A stretch of 64,000 bases of DNA from Anastrepha obliqua. Taxonomy: Eukaryota; Arthropoda; Insecta; Diptera; Tephritidae. The stretch covers positions 62,933,601 through 62,997,600 of the forward strand of contig NC_072894.1 in the NCBI RefSeq assembly GCF_027943255.1. Direction: 5' to 3'. Shown here one piece after another: positions 11,770 through 22,205 of the stretch; position 1 is the stretch's first letter; every line of letters begins with the position of its first letter. The notes under the pieces are model-generated. The model did not search any database. It saw nothing but the letters and a program-made list of their open reading frames with translations, and was not told the origin of the DNA. The position numbers and the translations under genes were made by a program.

Positions 11770-12140
11770 AGATTAAACAAAGATTCTAACGGAATATTTT
11801 CGTTCAGGACTTTCAGCATTATCATGCATGGACCAGATATCGCACGCTTTTTTATGTACCGGTCAATTGTCTGAAGTAGCTCCGGAAGCACGAAACAAAG
11901 ACTTTAAGAACTATACAGAAAACTTGTCTCGCAAGTGCAGCCGAAAAAAAAACAAATGAAGATATAATCAATAAGCTTTTGAACAGTTTCAACGCATTAA
12001 ATCAACCATGGAAGTTCCGCAAAGTGATGATGTTGATGAAAATAATAGTGATGAAGATAATTATGATAACAATGTTGATGATGAATATAATTTGTATTTG
12101 ATGAAGATGGGGATTTTAACAAATTGTTATTTATAAAAAA
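11770..12140 (+). pseudogene. Degenerate fragment of an arthropod orphan (transposon-like) ORF
   Basis: Across shifted frames there is a coherent signal: HGPDIARFF, then GQLSEVAPEARNKDFKNY, then ENLSRKCSRK, then TNEDIINKLL. I recognise this as a block found in uncharacterised, probably transposon-borne arthropod proteins (pattern PIGQLSEEAxEARNKDF ... SRKxSR ... TNED). I cannot name the family. At least two frameshifts separate the parts. It is followed by an acidic stretch from 12007 (many GAT/GAA codons) and a stop at about 12139. I treat it as a broken relic. Confidence 0.4.
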
Positions 12141-12270
12141 ATATATAAGGAAAGTAAAGTGGCGCTTTCTTCGCTCATTAGAAATACCATAAAAAACATA
12201 ATTAAAAAATTGTTCATCTAAACTATTTTCGGATTTTTGTTTTTTATTTTATTTGGTGCTAGTTATACAA

Positions 12271-12444
12271 ATGAGGATCTTTTCCATGGCAGAAATACAA
12301 GTTTGCCATTACTTGCCGGGGGGCGACCGCTATTAGAAAAATGTTTTTCTTAATTTTGGTGTTTTACCGAGATTCGAACCTACGTTCTCTCTGTGATTTC
12401 CGAATGGTAGTCATGCATCAACCCATTCGGTTATGGCGGCCGCC
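12271..12444 (-). repeat. SINE copy B, inverted 5' part
   Basis: Minus-strand copy of the first half of the SINE family: it starts at GGCGGCC on the right (12444), includes the A-box-like and B-box-like head (GGTTCGAATCTCGG on the minus strand) and runs to TGCCATGGAAAAGATCCTCAT on the left. It abuts directly, in opposite orientation, the second half of the same family at 12445. A short piece around GCTCCTCAT is present on both sides of the junction. Confidence 0.85.
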
Positions 12445-12597
12445 AGCTCCTCATAAAAATATCTGCCGTTCGGAGTCGGCTTGAAACTGTAGATCTCTCC
12501 ATTTGTGGAACAACATCAAGACGCACACCACAAATAGGAGGAGGAGCTCGGCCAAACACCCAAAAAGGGTGTACGCGCCCTTATTATATTATATTAC
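12445..12597 (+). repeat. SINE copy B, 3' part in direct orientation
   Basis: Begins AGCTCCTCATAAAAATATCT and continues through GGAGTCGGCTTGAAACTG, GGAACAACATCAAGACGCAC and GGGTGTACGCGCC to an AT tail. Together with the inverted 5' part it forms one SINE insertion with a 5' inversion, the shape produced by twin priming during LINE-driven integration. Confidence 0.85.
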
Positions 12598-12602
12598 TAG
12601 TT

Positions 12603-13172
12603 TATACTTTGACTTGGGCAAGCAGGCGATTGAGGTCCTAGAAGTTTTTGTTTTGCTAATATACTTTATTCGTGTTGTCTGTTCGCCAAAGGAGAGAAGC
12701 CGCAATTTATACCTACAGATTTCGGAAAGAAAACGTAAAATGGTTAGTACAAAATTTTTTGGAGGAAAGTGACGAAAACAGAAAAAAAGTTTCGCCATTT
12801 TTTGCGCGTTGTGGGCGATCCTGGTTTGATAAAATTTATGCGGCTGTTCCCAGTTACGCGCACATCACTCTTTTACGTCGTTCCTCATGGCGATTTATTG
12901 CGAAATCTTTTTCATTTAATCTTCACGTAACAAACAAAGCAGCATCGTTTACCGATCTGAGAATTTTTAAATACATTTTTATTAGTTTTTATAATATAAT
13001 ATTAAAAAGCATGCGGAGCCTTTGTCAGCCATTGCTACTCCAAACGGCAGGCATTTTTTATGAGGAGCAGAAATACAAGCGGTGGCTGGCCCTTTCAAAT
13101 AAAATGAAGTATAAACAGTTTTATATCAGTCAATTTAGCACCGTACGTTCAATTTCAAGAAGCCGGGCATAA
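12603..13172 (+). pseudogene. Possible Harbinger-like transposase relic (weak)
   Basis: A 166-codon frame (12672-13172) contains YRFRKENVKWLVQNFLEES, reminiscent of the 'YRFRKxTVxWL' segment near the start of PIF/Harbinger (HARBI1-like) nucleases, preceded in another frame by LEVFVLLIYFI. The remainder (IFKYIFISFYNIIL and so on) does not resemble the nuclease, and no D/E catalytic blocks were found. This could be coincidence. Confidence 0.22.
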
Positions 13173-16100
13173 AGGTCAACTCTCTTAAACTATTGTACTT
13201 TTTGGTTAATCACACTTTCCCGCAGACCTTTCTAAATTAATTTGCAATGTAGACTCTGAGGCTTGTTTATTTAACACTTATTAGTAATAGCGATAACTTC
13301 TTCTTAAAAATGTATTTGATTATGATAAATTGAATTGCGGCTGCGATACGAAAAATTAAAGCAGAAGGAAAGGAACCAGACAAGTGGAAAAAGGAAGAAG
13401 AGGCTTTCCATTAGAGGATGACGACCAACAGTGGCTAATTACTAGATGAATTTCACTAGGTGTGTGATATTTAAACCCGTAACACTCGGAGGTGTAGTAA
13501 AAAAGTGACAGCCCAGATGTCTAAATCTTTGTCCGAGGAGAGAAGGGTAGCTGAGAAGAAGGGGCTGAGATGGTTCAAGATGTAGCAATACCAAGTCTCA
13601 ACTCAACTCAACTCATGGACACCTAACCGACAATGTTGGCAGACAAAGGTAGATACAACTTTTAATAATAAATAAAAAAAATTTTATGCTTTCTCACATT
13701 CCAAAGTCTTAGTTACTCATATTAAAAACAATAAATAAATATTGCATGTAACTTAAGGAGAAAAAAATAAGAGTAGTTCAATACATATTGTTGGCATGTT
13801 ATTAATTTTCTTAAACGGCAACACTGGTGTCATATTACAGCGCTCCCAATAAAAAAAATAAAAAAACATAAAGAAAAACAGGACCGCCAGGTAGAAATAA
13901 GCTTCAATAAAGTTGAAATGAACTGCCTCGAACAAAGGTTTGGTAATCTATAAAGGCAGAGCAAGCATTTTTGAAAGCAAAATTAATTGTAAAAACGGTT
14001 GCCTTGCCATAGCTAACCGCCACTTAATTCAGTTGCAGTTCCTGCACGCCCATGATATATAACACATGGGCTGAAAAGTCCCGGACCTAACAAAGAAAAT
14101 ACTTTTTCTTTTGTTCAAAAATAGCTATGTGTTATACTTATATATGTATACATACGTGCGCTAGCATTTTCTTTCGAAGTCGCAAATGTAAAACTATCTT
14201 TTCAAAACAGTAAAGGATTTGTAAACTATCTTATAAATTGTTTAAGCTGAAGTGTCAAAAGTACACCTCCCCTTTGAAATCAAATTCTAAAAGGGCTATT
14301 TAAAAGCCTAAAATTCCATTGCTTACCTAAAATTCGCTCATTTGCTGCGAGGAAAAGCAACTTCAAAGTTTTTAACTCACTATGTATTCTTAAGTAAAAG
14401 TAAGTGCATACTGCTAATTGGTATCGCCATTAATTTTTTTCGGAGCTAGTGGACGTTTCTGTATACTTGTCTAAAAGAATTTGTGTTGGATTACGATAGC
14501 CTTGCCGCAAATGAGTGATATACTCTCCTCAGCAAAGTAATAGCTTTTTTTGTGTGGTTATAAGTGACTATAACAGCAATAGGTATAGAAAGGCTTCAAC
14601 AATCTCTAAAACATTGGGCCTAAGTTATTTTTTCATTCGCAGCTCTTTGATCGTTTCCTGCTAAATGAGCAAGCGGACTACTTTACACAGTACAGGTTTT
14701 ATTGGAAAAAAATCTATTCAATCGGAAATCAGCATTTCTTCACCTAGTTAGTACAACTTTTTTAATTACTACATTTCCATGCGTAACGTTAATGACTAGT
14801 AATCATCAAATTCATGACTTTTTGATTACAAGCGCAGTGCCAGCGAAAGCACCCTTCATCTACAACTACTCTCATTGGATAATTGTATGTTTCTTCTTAA
14901 TCGATACAATTCAGATGGTTTCTTCCTATTTCCATTTTCATTTTGGTTATATTTATTTATTTACTTGTAAAAGCTACACATATGCTAATTAGAGAATTCT
15001 CGCAATTAAACCAAAAAAATTTTTGAAATATATTTGATAATTATCTACTTTGTGGACACATGAAAAAAATAAAAAAGACGATGGGAGTACCAGTCGATGG
15101 ATATTGTCCCCCGTATTAATAATTTGAAGAAGCGAATAGATTTTTTCGCGTTCAGAAGTTATTAGCAAAAAACACTTTTATAATGTAGAGCAACTATTAC
15201 TGAATACGAGAAAGTAACTACATTCAGGGGTCTTTTCTAAACAAGACTCGCTACATACTGACAAGAAATTCGATATATTAGTCAATAAAAATGTGCACAA
15301 TGTTTGAGTGCAGAGCGAAGAGTTAACCAAACGATACTTAGTATTGCCGCTCTATTTATATTTTATAAATTTTATTTATAAATTTAAACGCTCTTTTTCC
15401 CCAGATCCTTCACTTTTAGCTCTCAGGTCAAATATGTGGTGTTGTTTTTTATATAAAATTTATTTTTAATTTATTATATCAAATTATATAAATACGTTGA
15501 AAGATTCTCCCATAATTCGAAAATATTTAAATCCTACAATATTGAATAATTGCCCCTCTAAACCTACTCCTTAACAAAAGGAAGCATCATTTGGTTAATT
15601 TTTCGTTTGGCATTCAAACATTGTACAAATTTTTATCAACTAATATATTCAAATTATTGCCAATATTAACGGTATTTTTATAGCAACAAACACATATACC
15701 AGTACCCCTATTGACTTTTTTTTAATAAATTTCCCCATGTGCCCCACAAATTATATATTTCTTTTAATTTTGGTAATAATAAACTTGTAAAACTACTAAT
15801 TTGCATTTGCAAAAATGTAGAAAAAATACACGTTGATGTTTATTTTGAAAACTTTGAAACGTTTTAGTTATCTATTTAATTAAAGGTGTAACAATCTTTG
15901 CGTTGCTGTATTTTATCGTTTTAATTTTCTTACTAACCGCATAAATATTTCACTTTTTTCTTCCAAAAATAAACAAACACCAAACCAGCACATAAAATTG
16001 GCAAATATTTTAATTTCAAAATATGCACTTCACTTTAATTGCCACTTTTTAAACTAAATTTCTGACTTTCCTTGAGCTATTTCAGTTTTCTTGTTGTATT

Positions 16101-17380
16101 CGCTTTAAAATCGCTACGCTTCACTTTCAATAAACAATCAAAACTTGTTGCATTGCTGTTAGGCAAAAAACGTTTCACTTACACTCACGCAAATCGAAAA
16201 CGAAACGATTACATGCACGTGCTTTTAATGTCTGCAGACCGCCAAATTGTTTGTAAGCCCGATCGCATCTAAAAGTTTGACTAACTACTTTTCGTTTTTT
16301 TCTGTTGCTTCACTAAAGCAAGAAAAGTAATTTTTTACGTTTTAGCACATTTTCGCATTTATTTTGACCCAAATCTAGCACATAGATACGCAATATTCGC
16401 AAACGTTAAATGCACAGCACAATTGCTTTTTGAGTAATAGAAAAATTGTCAAATGTGAAAAATGAGAGGAGCAACACGTTGCTAACACACAGACCGTCCA
16501 ACGAAGACTAAGCGCACGACAACAACTGCCAAAGCAGAACACTACTCCGCCACCACAGCTACTGCTAGATATAGGCTCGTGCGTTCGGTTGCCCATAGAG
16601 GGTGGTGAGTGGTGGAAATTATTTGCCCGGTGCAGGGCTGCTACCAACACCTATGCACTAACAACAGCAGAGAGTACAGAGTCAGCGATTCCAATTGAAA
16701 CATTAACATTATCTCCGATTGCAGCGGTTGCGTGTTGTCCGATGCTCAATATTTATCATTAGCAACTCGCTCTGTTTACGAATCATCGTTTGCTCACTCA
16801 TAACTAGAATGGTGCGTATGTATTTTTGTGTTTAGTGCTTTTCTTTCATATCCGTTCGGATTGCCATACAGTTTCAACTTGTTTCATTTCAATTCGTTCC
16901 ATAATGGCTGTTTTGTTTCTGAAATATTTCTACTCGCCAGATATTTTCATTTTACGAGTAGCTTTCGTTAGCTGGCGTAAAATGACAATGTCCTGGTAAA
17001 TTTTCGTTGGCAAAGAGTTACGTGCTCTCAAGTGTCCTATACGCCTGCCTGTATGAGTGCATACGAGAAAAATTGAGAGAAAGACTAGTTCGATTCGTAG
17101 ATAGGTAAACATTTAAAATTCATTTAATTCACCAGACAAAACGGCGGAAGTCAGGCGCAAATGAAAACAATAAATAAAAAATGCTTTGAAATCAATAACA
17201 ACCGTTATAAAAATTAGAATTTAAATTAGTGCAAGAAAAACAACTAAAAGAATTTTCTAAAGTATGATATTTATAATATATTCTGCAAAAATCAATTACA
17301 GACAATGTCATTTTTATTCCCACGCATACTTTTGCTTAAGGGTATCATAATTTCGTTTACATAGCGGTTGTATACATATA
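13173..17380. other. No gene recognised; long AT-rich stretch
   Basis: No protein-family resemblance was seen on either strand. At 14066-14105 the text ATGGGCTGAAAAGTCCCGGA followed by CCTAACAAAGAAAAT resembles a mariner terminal repeat, but no partner end or transposase was found. Repeated TCAACTCAAC text occurs near 13600. 15300-16100 is very AT-rich. 16400-16700 is less AT-rich but lacks a coherent coding frame. It may be intronic or intergenic. Confidence 0.45.
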
Positions 17381-17660
17381 TCAATAAGATAGGCTTGTAT
17401 TGAAATCAATTTTTTTTTCTAATTTGCCTTTCACATTTATACTATAAATTTTATTAGAGTTATCTGTTAATATTTCTGATGGGTTCAAAAACACTGATTT
17501 GTTTGCAATATTTGGTAATGGTTCAAATTGGATTTTGGCTAGAGGACTAAGAGAGAATTGAGGTATTAGTAAAGTGAGGATAATGTTATTTTCTTGGAAA
17601 AGTACTACAATTTTCGTATTGCTATAGCTATCGTAGTCGTTAATTAAACTAAGTTCCTTT
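17381..17660 (-). pseudogene. env-like remnant
   Basis: The minus-strand frame following the cut integrase contains LINDYDSYSNTKIVVLF, ILTLLIPQFS and FEPLPNIANKSVFLNPSEI, ending at a stop at 17381. Position (after integrase, before the expected 3' LTR) and content suggest the internal part of the envelope-like ORF of errantiviruses, which descends from a baculovirus-type fusion protein. It has no signal peptide of its own and enters directly from integrase sequence, so it is a deletion remnant. The identification is positional and moderate. Confidence 0.45.
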
Positions 17661-18078
17661 TGCATCAAAATGTATCTAGGTGAACTATCTGACCGGAGCA
17701 ACATGGTGTGGGTGTTGGCTGGATTTGGGGTTTCATTGGGTGACGATCATACTTGTTTTCTTTACAAATTACGCATTTTTTTATAATTTTTTTAATTTTG
17801 TTCGCCATTGAGGGGAAATAGTACCTTTCAAGAATTTGAGTACGATTTTCTTTACAGTTCCTGTGTGCTCTGTCATGCACCCTGATTATGATATTCTCCT
17901 CTTCTTCTTTGCTAATTATATCGTCACCATTACTTGGGGGAATCTTATTTTGTATTTCAGGAAGTGTAATGGGTACAATTCCTGTATTTTTCCCATAATT
18001 TGTTCGTCTGTTTTTATACAGTTTATCACTGATGGATTTAAATATCTCTTCAAAATGGAAATCAATTTCTCCTCGCAA
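17661..18078 (-). pseudogene. Integrase N-terminal (zinc-binding) part, cut at the core domain
   Basis: This frame carries an HHCC zinc-binding module: VHDRAHRNCKENRTQIL supplies the histidine region and KKCVICKENK the CxxC pair. It continues with HPMKPQIQPTPTP and SGQIVHLDTF, which is the start of the integrase catalytic core with its first aspartate (HLD). A TGA follows immediately and the downstream sequence is env-like, so the second D and the E of the D,D-35-E triad are lost. Integrase would insert the cDNA into the host chromosome. A frameshift near 17940, at a G run, separates it from the upstream RNase H frame. Confidence 0.85.
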
Positions 18079-18836
18079 TAATCTTGTTCTGTTATAATAT
18101 GACGGTGGTACGTGGGAAATATTATTTTAAATTGATATGATGACATTACGTCCCTATTCAGAAATATTTGATTCTTAAAGGCATTTATAGGTGCCTCAGA
18201 ACCAAGGATTAAATTATGAGTCGAACTTTCGTCTGAGTTCGTGGCTATTGATAGCGTGTTTAACCCTTGCTCCGTTATCCTAGATAGAGCATCTGCTACA
18301 ACATTCGCCTTTCCTGGCTTATAGAACATTTCTTAGTTGTACTCTTCGAGTATAGCCTTCCATCTCTTCATTTTACTGTTGTTATTCTTATTGCTTAGCG
18401 CATAGGTTAACGGTTGGTGGTCTGTGAATATTTTGACCTTAACCGACCCATACAGGTAATTTCTCAAAGAGTTAAGAGCCCATATTATAGCTAACATTTG
18501 CTTTTCGTTAGCCGCATAATGCTCCTCCGTTTTATTTAAAGTTCTAGAGATAAATGATATTGGTCTATCAGTTCGTGAAAGCACTGCACCGATAGCAAAG
18601 TTTGAGGCATCTGTTACTAGCTCAAAATCTTTACTAAAATCTGGGTAAGCAAGTACTAAATCTTCTGAAGTGAGTGCATTCTTTATTTTGGCAAAAGATT
18701 CCTTAGCATCATCATTTAAACTTATTCGTAATTTTGCGGATTTATTTTTGGACGTTCGTCCTTCCTCCCCCCTTAAAGGGGATGTCAGGGGCTTAGCAAG
18801 TTTTGAGTAGTCATTGATGAACCGCCTATAGTATCC
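17916..18836 (-). pseudogene. Pol RNase H and connection region
   Basis: Below the RT core the same frame continues past a stop at 18834-18836 through GYYRRF, then LVTDASNFAIGAVLS (first RNase H aspartate), SRTLNKTEEHYAANEKQMLA, FTDHQPLTYAL and, after a second stop at 18330-18332, MFYKPGKANVVADALSR. These are the standard Ty3/Gypsy RNase H blocks in the right order. The two stops are in frame with otherwise conserved text, showing point-mutation decay. The rest to 17916 is the linker to integrase. Confidence 0.9.
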
Positions 18837-19530
18837 TCACATGCCAAGAAAACTACGAAGCTTTTTAAGGGTTTGTGGTTCAGGAAAATTTTGTATAGCC
18901 CTAAGCTTTTCCTGATTAGTTTTAATCCCATGGGGTGTAATAACGTAGCCTAAAATATCTACTTCTTTTTTGAAAAACTTACATTTGTCTAATTGCACTT
19001 TCATATTGGATTCTTCCAAAGCTTTGAATATATTTTTTATGTGTTTAAAATGTTCTTCTTCTGACTTACTGAAAATAATGATGTCATCTATGTAAACATA
19101 GCAGCATCTTTCAATGTATTCCCGTAGGATATCGTCAAGCGTACGCTGGGAAATTGACAGTGCGTTTTTTAGGCCGAACGGCAGCCGTGTGAATTCATAT
19201 TTTCCATTATTTATGCTGAACGCAGTTTTTTCCAAATCAGATTTGTTTAGGGGAATCTGATGGAATCCACTTTTAAGGTCGAGAACTGAAAAAAAATTAC
19301 TAGTTCGTAGTGGAGAGATGACTTCTGAAATCTCTGGAATGGGATACCTGTCGGCAATTGTGATTGAATTTAACTTCCTGTAGTCTATGACCATTCTATA
19401 TTGTTTTTTTTCCAGTTTGGTCTGGTTTCTTAGGAACTATCCATACCGGAGAATTAAAAGGAGACCTAGATGGTCTTATGATTCCATCTTTTAGAAGCTT
19501 TTCTATTTGACTCTCTACTTCGGATTTCAA
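18837..19530 (-). pseudogene. Gypsy-type reverse transcriptase
   Basis: Contains the RT blocks in order: [64 protein letters not shown], and the catalytic YVYIDDIIIFS, followed by CKFFKKEVDILGYVI. This is the RNA-dependent DNA polymerase that copies element RNA. The segment is opened by a stop at 19531-19533 and shifted near 19405, in a run of A residues on the minus strand, so it is not translatable as one protein. The YIDD active-site box is intact. Confidence 0.93.
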
Positions 19531-20068
19531 TTAAGCAGGGTAAGGGTAGAGCTTCGTGTACACCGGCGAGTTTGTCGTGGTTCTAATTTCGCCCACTACT
19601 CTAGTTGTATACGTAAGCTTTTCATCTGGTTCTGAAAAAAGGTTACTATATGTATTTGCAATTATTTTCATTCCTTTCTCTTGTTCGTTTGACACATTTT
19701 CCTCTTCAATGTTTATTGCATTTACACATTGCGTCGGGAGTTGCTTAAGGTGTACTTTGAAACCATTACTTAATACCATAATATTTCCCTAAGGGTATCG
19801 TTCCCCAAAATACCATCGAATGTTTTTAGAGAGGGCATTAGGTAAAATTTTATTTTATTATCTAACTTAAAGAGTTTTACAAATGTATGCTCGCTAATTT
19901 TTATGCCGCCTACTATTGACCTGGAAAAAAAGGATTTTTATTTGCTATACGCTTACTTACTAATTCCGGCTTAACATAATTTTTGCTTAATCCTGTATCT
20001 AATAAAAATTTTAGCGTCTTTCCGCTCTCCGTCCTTATTTCAAAATATGGCAACGAAGAGCTTATCAT
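19531..20068 (-). pseudogene. Pol start: retroviral-type aspartic protease and linker to RT
   Basis: An ATG at 20066-20068 overlaps the ancestral gag stop (TGA on the minus strand, 20065-20067), the classical offset gag-pol arrangement of Gypsy elements. The frame has LPYFEIRTESGKTLKFLLDT followed by GLSKNYV, an aspartic protease active site (DTG-L/S), and then FDGILGNDTL, the C-terminal ILG block. A frameshift near 19785 leads into VLSNGFKVHLKQLP and LFSEPDEKLTY, the usual linker before RT. The protease would mature the Gag and Pol polyproteins. Confidence 0.85.
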
Positions 20069-20132
20069 GCTAATAAATGGATGTCACTTGGTTCGCCAAA
20101 CTGCTTATCTTCATCTAACTGTTGTTCGTTTG

Positions 20133-21278
20133 TTATTCCAGTCGTATTAATATAATATGATACGTTCTCTGATTTTTTGCTTGTTGATGATTACCGAATT
20201 GTTGTGGCCTTTTTCCAAAATTTTGGTTTGGTTGTGGCCTATTCATATAATTTATTCTAGGAGTTATTCTGCTTGAGTCCACTACCATTGGTTCTGGCTT
20301 TGGCTGTTGCCTAGGTGGACGAGGAGGGATCGCGTTATTTTGTTCTCGTTGGTTAAAAAATAAGTGGCTTGGTTGCGGAATATAGGCTAATTGTAGGTGA
20401 AATATTGGTTTCTGCTGTTGTCCAGAGTTTCGCTTTGAGTATTGCTGTGAAGGTGGTTTCCATCTTACGTTGTAAGCATGGTTCGAGCGAAAGCTTTGAT
20501 TCTCCAGCTTGAGGCAAAGGTGAAGAGCCTGTGGCAAGTCCACCGGTTCTCTGATCCCTAAGAGGCGAGGCAAGTCGCCATTTAAACCCCTAATGAAGGT
20601 GTCGAGAGCTTTGTCCCTATATGCCTTTGTCAGCAGAGTAAGAGATTCATTACCCATTTCAAGACATCCTAATCTATTCAATATTAGTGAAAGATGTGAG
20701 TACACTTTTTGGTAAAATTCTTGGATGCTATTACTACCTTGTACCAGAGTTGTCATCTGATATTCCAGAGTAGATAGGTCACGTTTGTCCCCATAATATG
20801 TGATTAAGCATTGTGAGATTGCACTCCAATTTAACGGTGTGTTATATGACTCTAACGCTATGTCAGCGTTACCTGTGATTTTATTTCTGATCACACTCAA
20901 AATTCCGTAATATTTCGGCGTTCCCTTTATAGGTTCGTATATTGTCAAAATTCTGTCCACACTTTTCTTCCACGAATGAAATCCTCCTGGTGGCCCAGAG
21001 AATTCTTTTAAAGATTTCACGACGTCCGGTATTTTGTCCATATCATTTAGATTTTCCCCCTGTTCGTCTATTGGTTGGTCCCTAATATTGGCTAATCCAG
21101 CGTTTGGATTGAGAGTTTCTCGGATAGCCGGAAGTCCTTGGTTTCTAAAAACGTCCGCCGCTGTATCCGAAATAAGAACTCTTAAATCGTCTAAACTTAA
21201 CTGAGCATTTTGCGAAGTACTAGGAGCGGAATTTGAGGGAAGTATGGGGGGCCTTACCAAATTATTCGGATTCGCCAT
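20133..21278 (-). pseudogene. gag-like ORF1 (381 codons, probably frameshifted near its 3' end)
   Basis: Starts at ATG 21276-21278 just below the leader. The N-terminal part is proline/serine rich, then a capsid-like region follows (VVKSLKEFSGPPGGFHSWKK, YYGILSVIRNKITGNADIAL, LVQGSNSIQEFYQKVYSHLS, DTFIRGLNGDLPRLL). The C-terminal part is rich in N, Q, P and R (QQYSKRNSGQQQKPIF, PPRPPRQQPKPEP) and has no CCHC knuckle, as is common for errantivirus Gag. The visible frame ends at 20133, but another frame continues to a natural stop at 20065-20067 (NTTGITNEQQLDEDKQFGEP), so a one-base indel near 20165 is likely. Gag packages the element RNA. Confidence 0.85.
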
Positions 21279-21639
21279 TTTATATAATATATATATATAT
21301 TTTTTTGTAACAGAAATATTAACTCAACTCAAATTTTTATTTACTTTCTTATTTTTATGTGATAATTAAAGTTGTTGATTGTTATTATATCATTAGAATA
21401 AACTTAACTTACGATGCAAATAATCTTTCTGAACCCTTGAAGCACCTCTCTGATGATTTGTTTGTTGGATTTTGATGATGGTACGCTTCACTTCACAGGA
21501 TCACTTCTCTTTTATGTTTTTTTTTGGACTTGGTGTTAATTTTTTCTGCTTCTCAGGAGACTTCCTTCCCTTCAGTACTTGCCTTTTATAAATTGTTAAT
21601 ATAATATTTAACCCTTACGGATTTTTGTTGGCATCAAGG

Positions 21640-21825
21640 ATGGCACTTGTCCTTTACGGATTTTGTTTGTTTCACTTATCCTTTACGGATTTTGTTGTTG
21701 CACTTATCCTTTACAGATTTTGTTGTTGCGTTTATTCTTTACGGATTTTGTTTGTTTCACTTATCCTTTACGGATTTTGTTGTTGCATTTATTCTTTACG
21801 GATTTTTTTGTTGTTGCGGCACAGG
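21640..21825. repeat. 28-29-bp tandem repeats in the retrotransposon leader
   Basis: The motif CCTTTACGGATTTTGTT recurs at 21651, 21680, 21708, 21736, 21765 and 21793 with small changes, and a weaker copy at about 21612 precedes them. Spacing is 28-29 bp. The unit on the plus strand is close to CTTATCCTTTACGGATTTTG followed by TTGTTGCA. The array lies between the primer-binding site and gag, so it is part of the element's 5' untranslated leader. All plus-strand open frames here are by-products of the repeats. Confidence 0.95.
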
Positions 21826-21898
21826 CTGGCACATATGTATATGCCCCCGTTTTGCTTTTGCGCTACTCCGGAGCCTAGTTACCGACTTTTTACTCAAT

Positions 21899-21910
21899 GC
21901 TCGGGCGCCA
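21899..21910 (-). promoter_or_regulatory. Primer-binding site, tRNA-Lys type
   Basis: On the minus strand the sequence reads TGGCGCCCGAGC, starting directly after the 5' LTR end at 21911. The first ten bases (TGGCGCCCGA) match the complement of the 3' end of the animal tRNA-Lys(UUU) family, whose 3' end is TCGGGCGCCA. A tRNA annealed here would prime minus-strand cDNA synthesis. It fixes the inner edge of the 5' LTR. Confidence 0.75.
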
Positions 21911-22205
21911 GTTAAGAACTTGAAAAATACAAGTTCTAAAAAAATTTTTGTTATCGGTCCAACTGACCACACTGTATTCACTCAAGTTCTTAAACCAAAA
22001 AGCCGCTTAACAAGTAAACTACTTAATTTATATTAATAAAAATAGTGGCGTGACTTAATTCTAGGAACTTAAATAAGCAATTTTATAATACTTGCATTAT
22101 AAGCTTATTGCAGAAATCAGTATGAAATTTGATTAAGCAATTTAATTAAAAAGAATAAATGAAAAATATAAGAAGCAAAGAGTTGTTAACTTGGTTTGGG
22201 TTAAC
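21911..22205 (-). repeat. 5' LTR (approximate outer edge)
   Basis: Sequence directly upstream (in element sense) of the primer-binding site. Its inner end on the minus strand reads TTTTTCAAGTTCTTAAC. GTTAAC-like motifs on the minus strand near 22186-22205 could mark the outer end, giving about 280-295 bp, but with no second LTR to compare this is a guess. AT-rich blocks resembling TATA boxes are present but not decisive. Confidence 0.45.

Larger units (their letters stand above)
17381..22205 (-). mobile_element. Gypsy/errantivirus-like LTR retrotransposon, defective, 3' LTR not found
   Basis: Minus-strand order from high to low coordinates: LTR-like sequence (from about 22190-22205 down to 21911), primer-binding site, repeat-bearing leader, gag, protease, reverse transcriptase, RNase H, integrase start and env-like remnant. 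The gene order and an env-like ORF match the errantivirus group of Gypsy elements. The coding part is broken by in-frame stops at 19531, 18834 and 18330, by frameshifts near 20165, 19785, 19405 and 17940, and by a deletion joining integrase to env. No second LTR copy was recognised below 17381, so the element appears truncated at its 3' side. It cannot replicate as it stands. The outer LTR boundary is approximate. Confidence 0.85.

Noticed and set aside
14066..14105. A further mariner element from GGGCTGAAAAGTCCCGG text
   Set aside because: Only one terminal-repeat-like end; no partner end and no transposase nearby.
16375..16650. 91-codon minus-strand frame in a less AT-rich patch
   Set aside because: Low-complexity cysteine/serine/glycine text, no motif, no context; probably chance.
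17100..17380. 3' LTR of the Gypsy element
   Set aside because: No stretch matches the LTR sequence at 21911-22205 and no polypurine tract was found before it.
21625..22036. Overlapping plus-strand frames of 71-129 codons rich in LxLRILL repeats
   Set aside because: They are all translations of the 28-29-bp leader repeats of the Gypsy element on the other strand; no independent gene.
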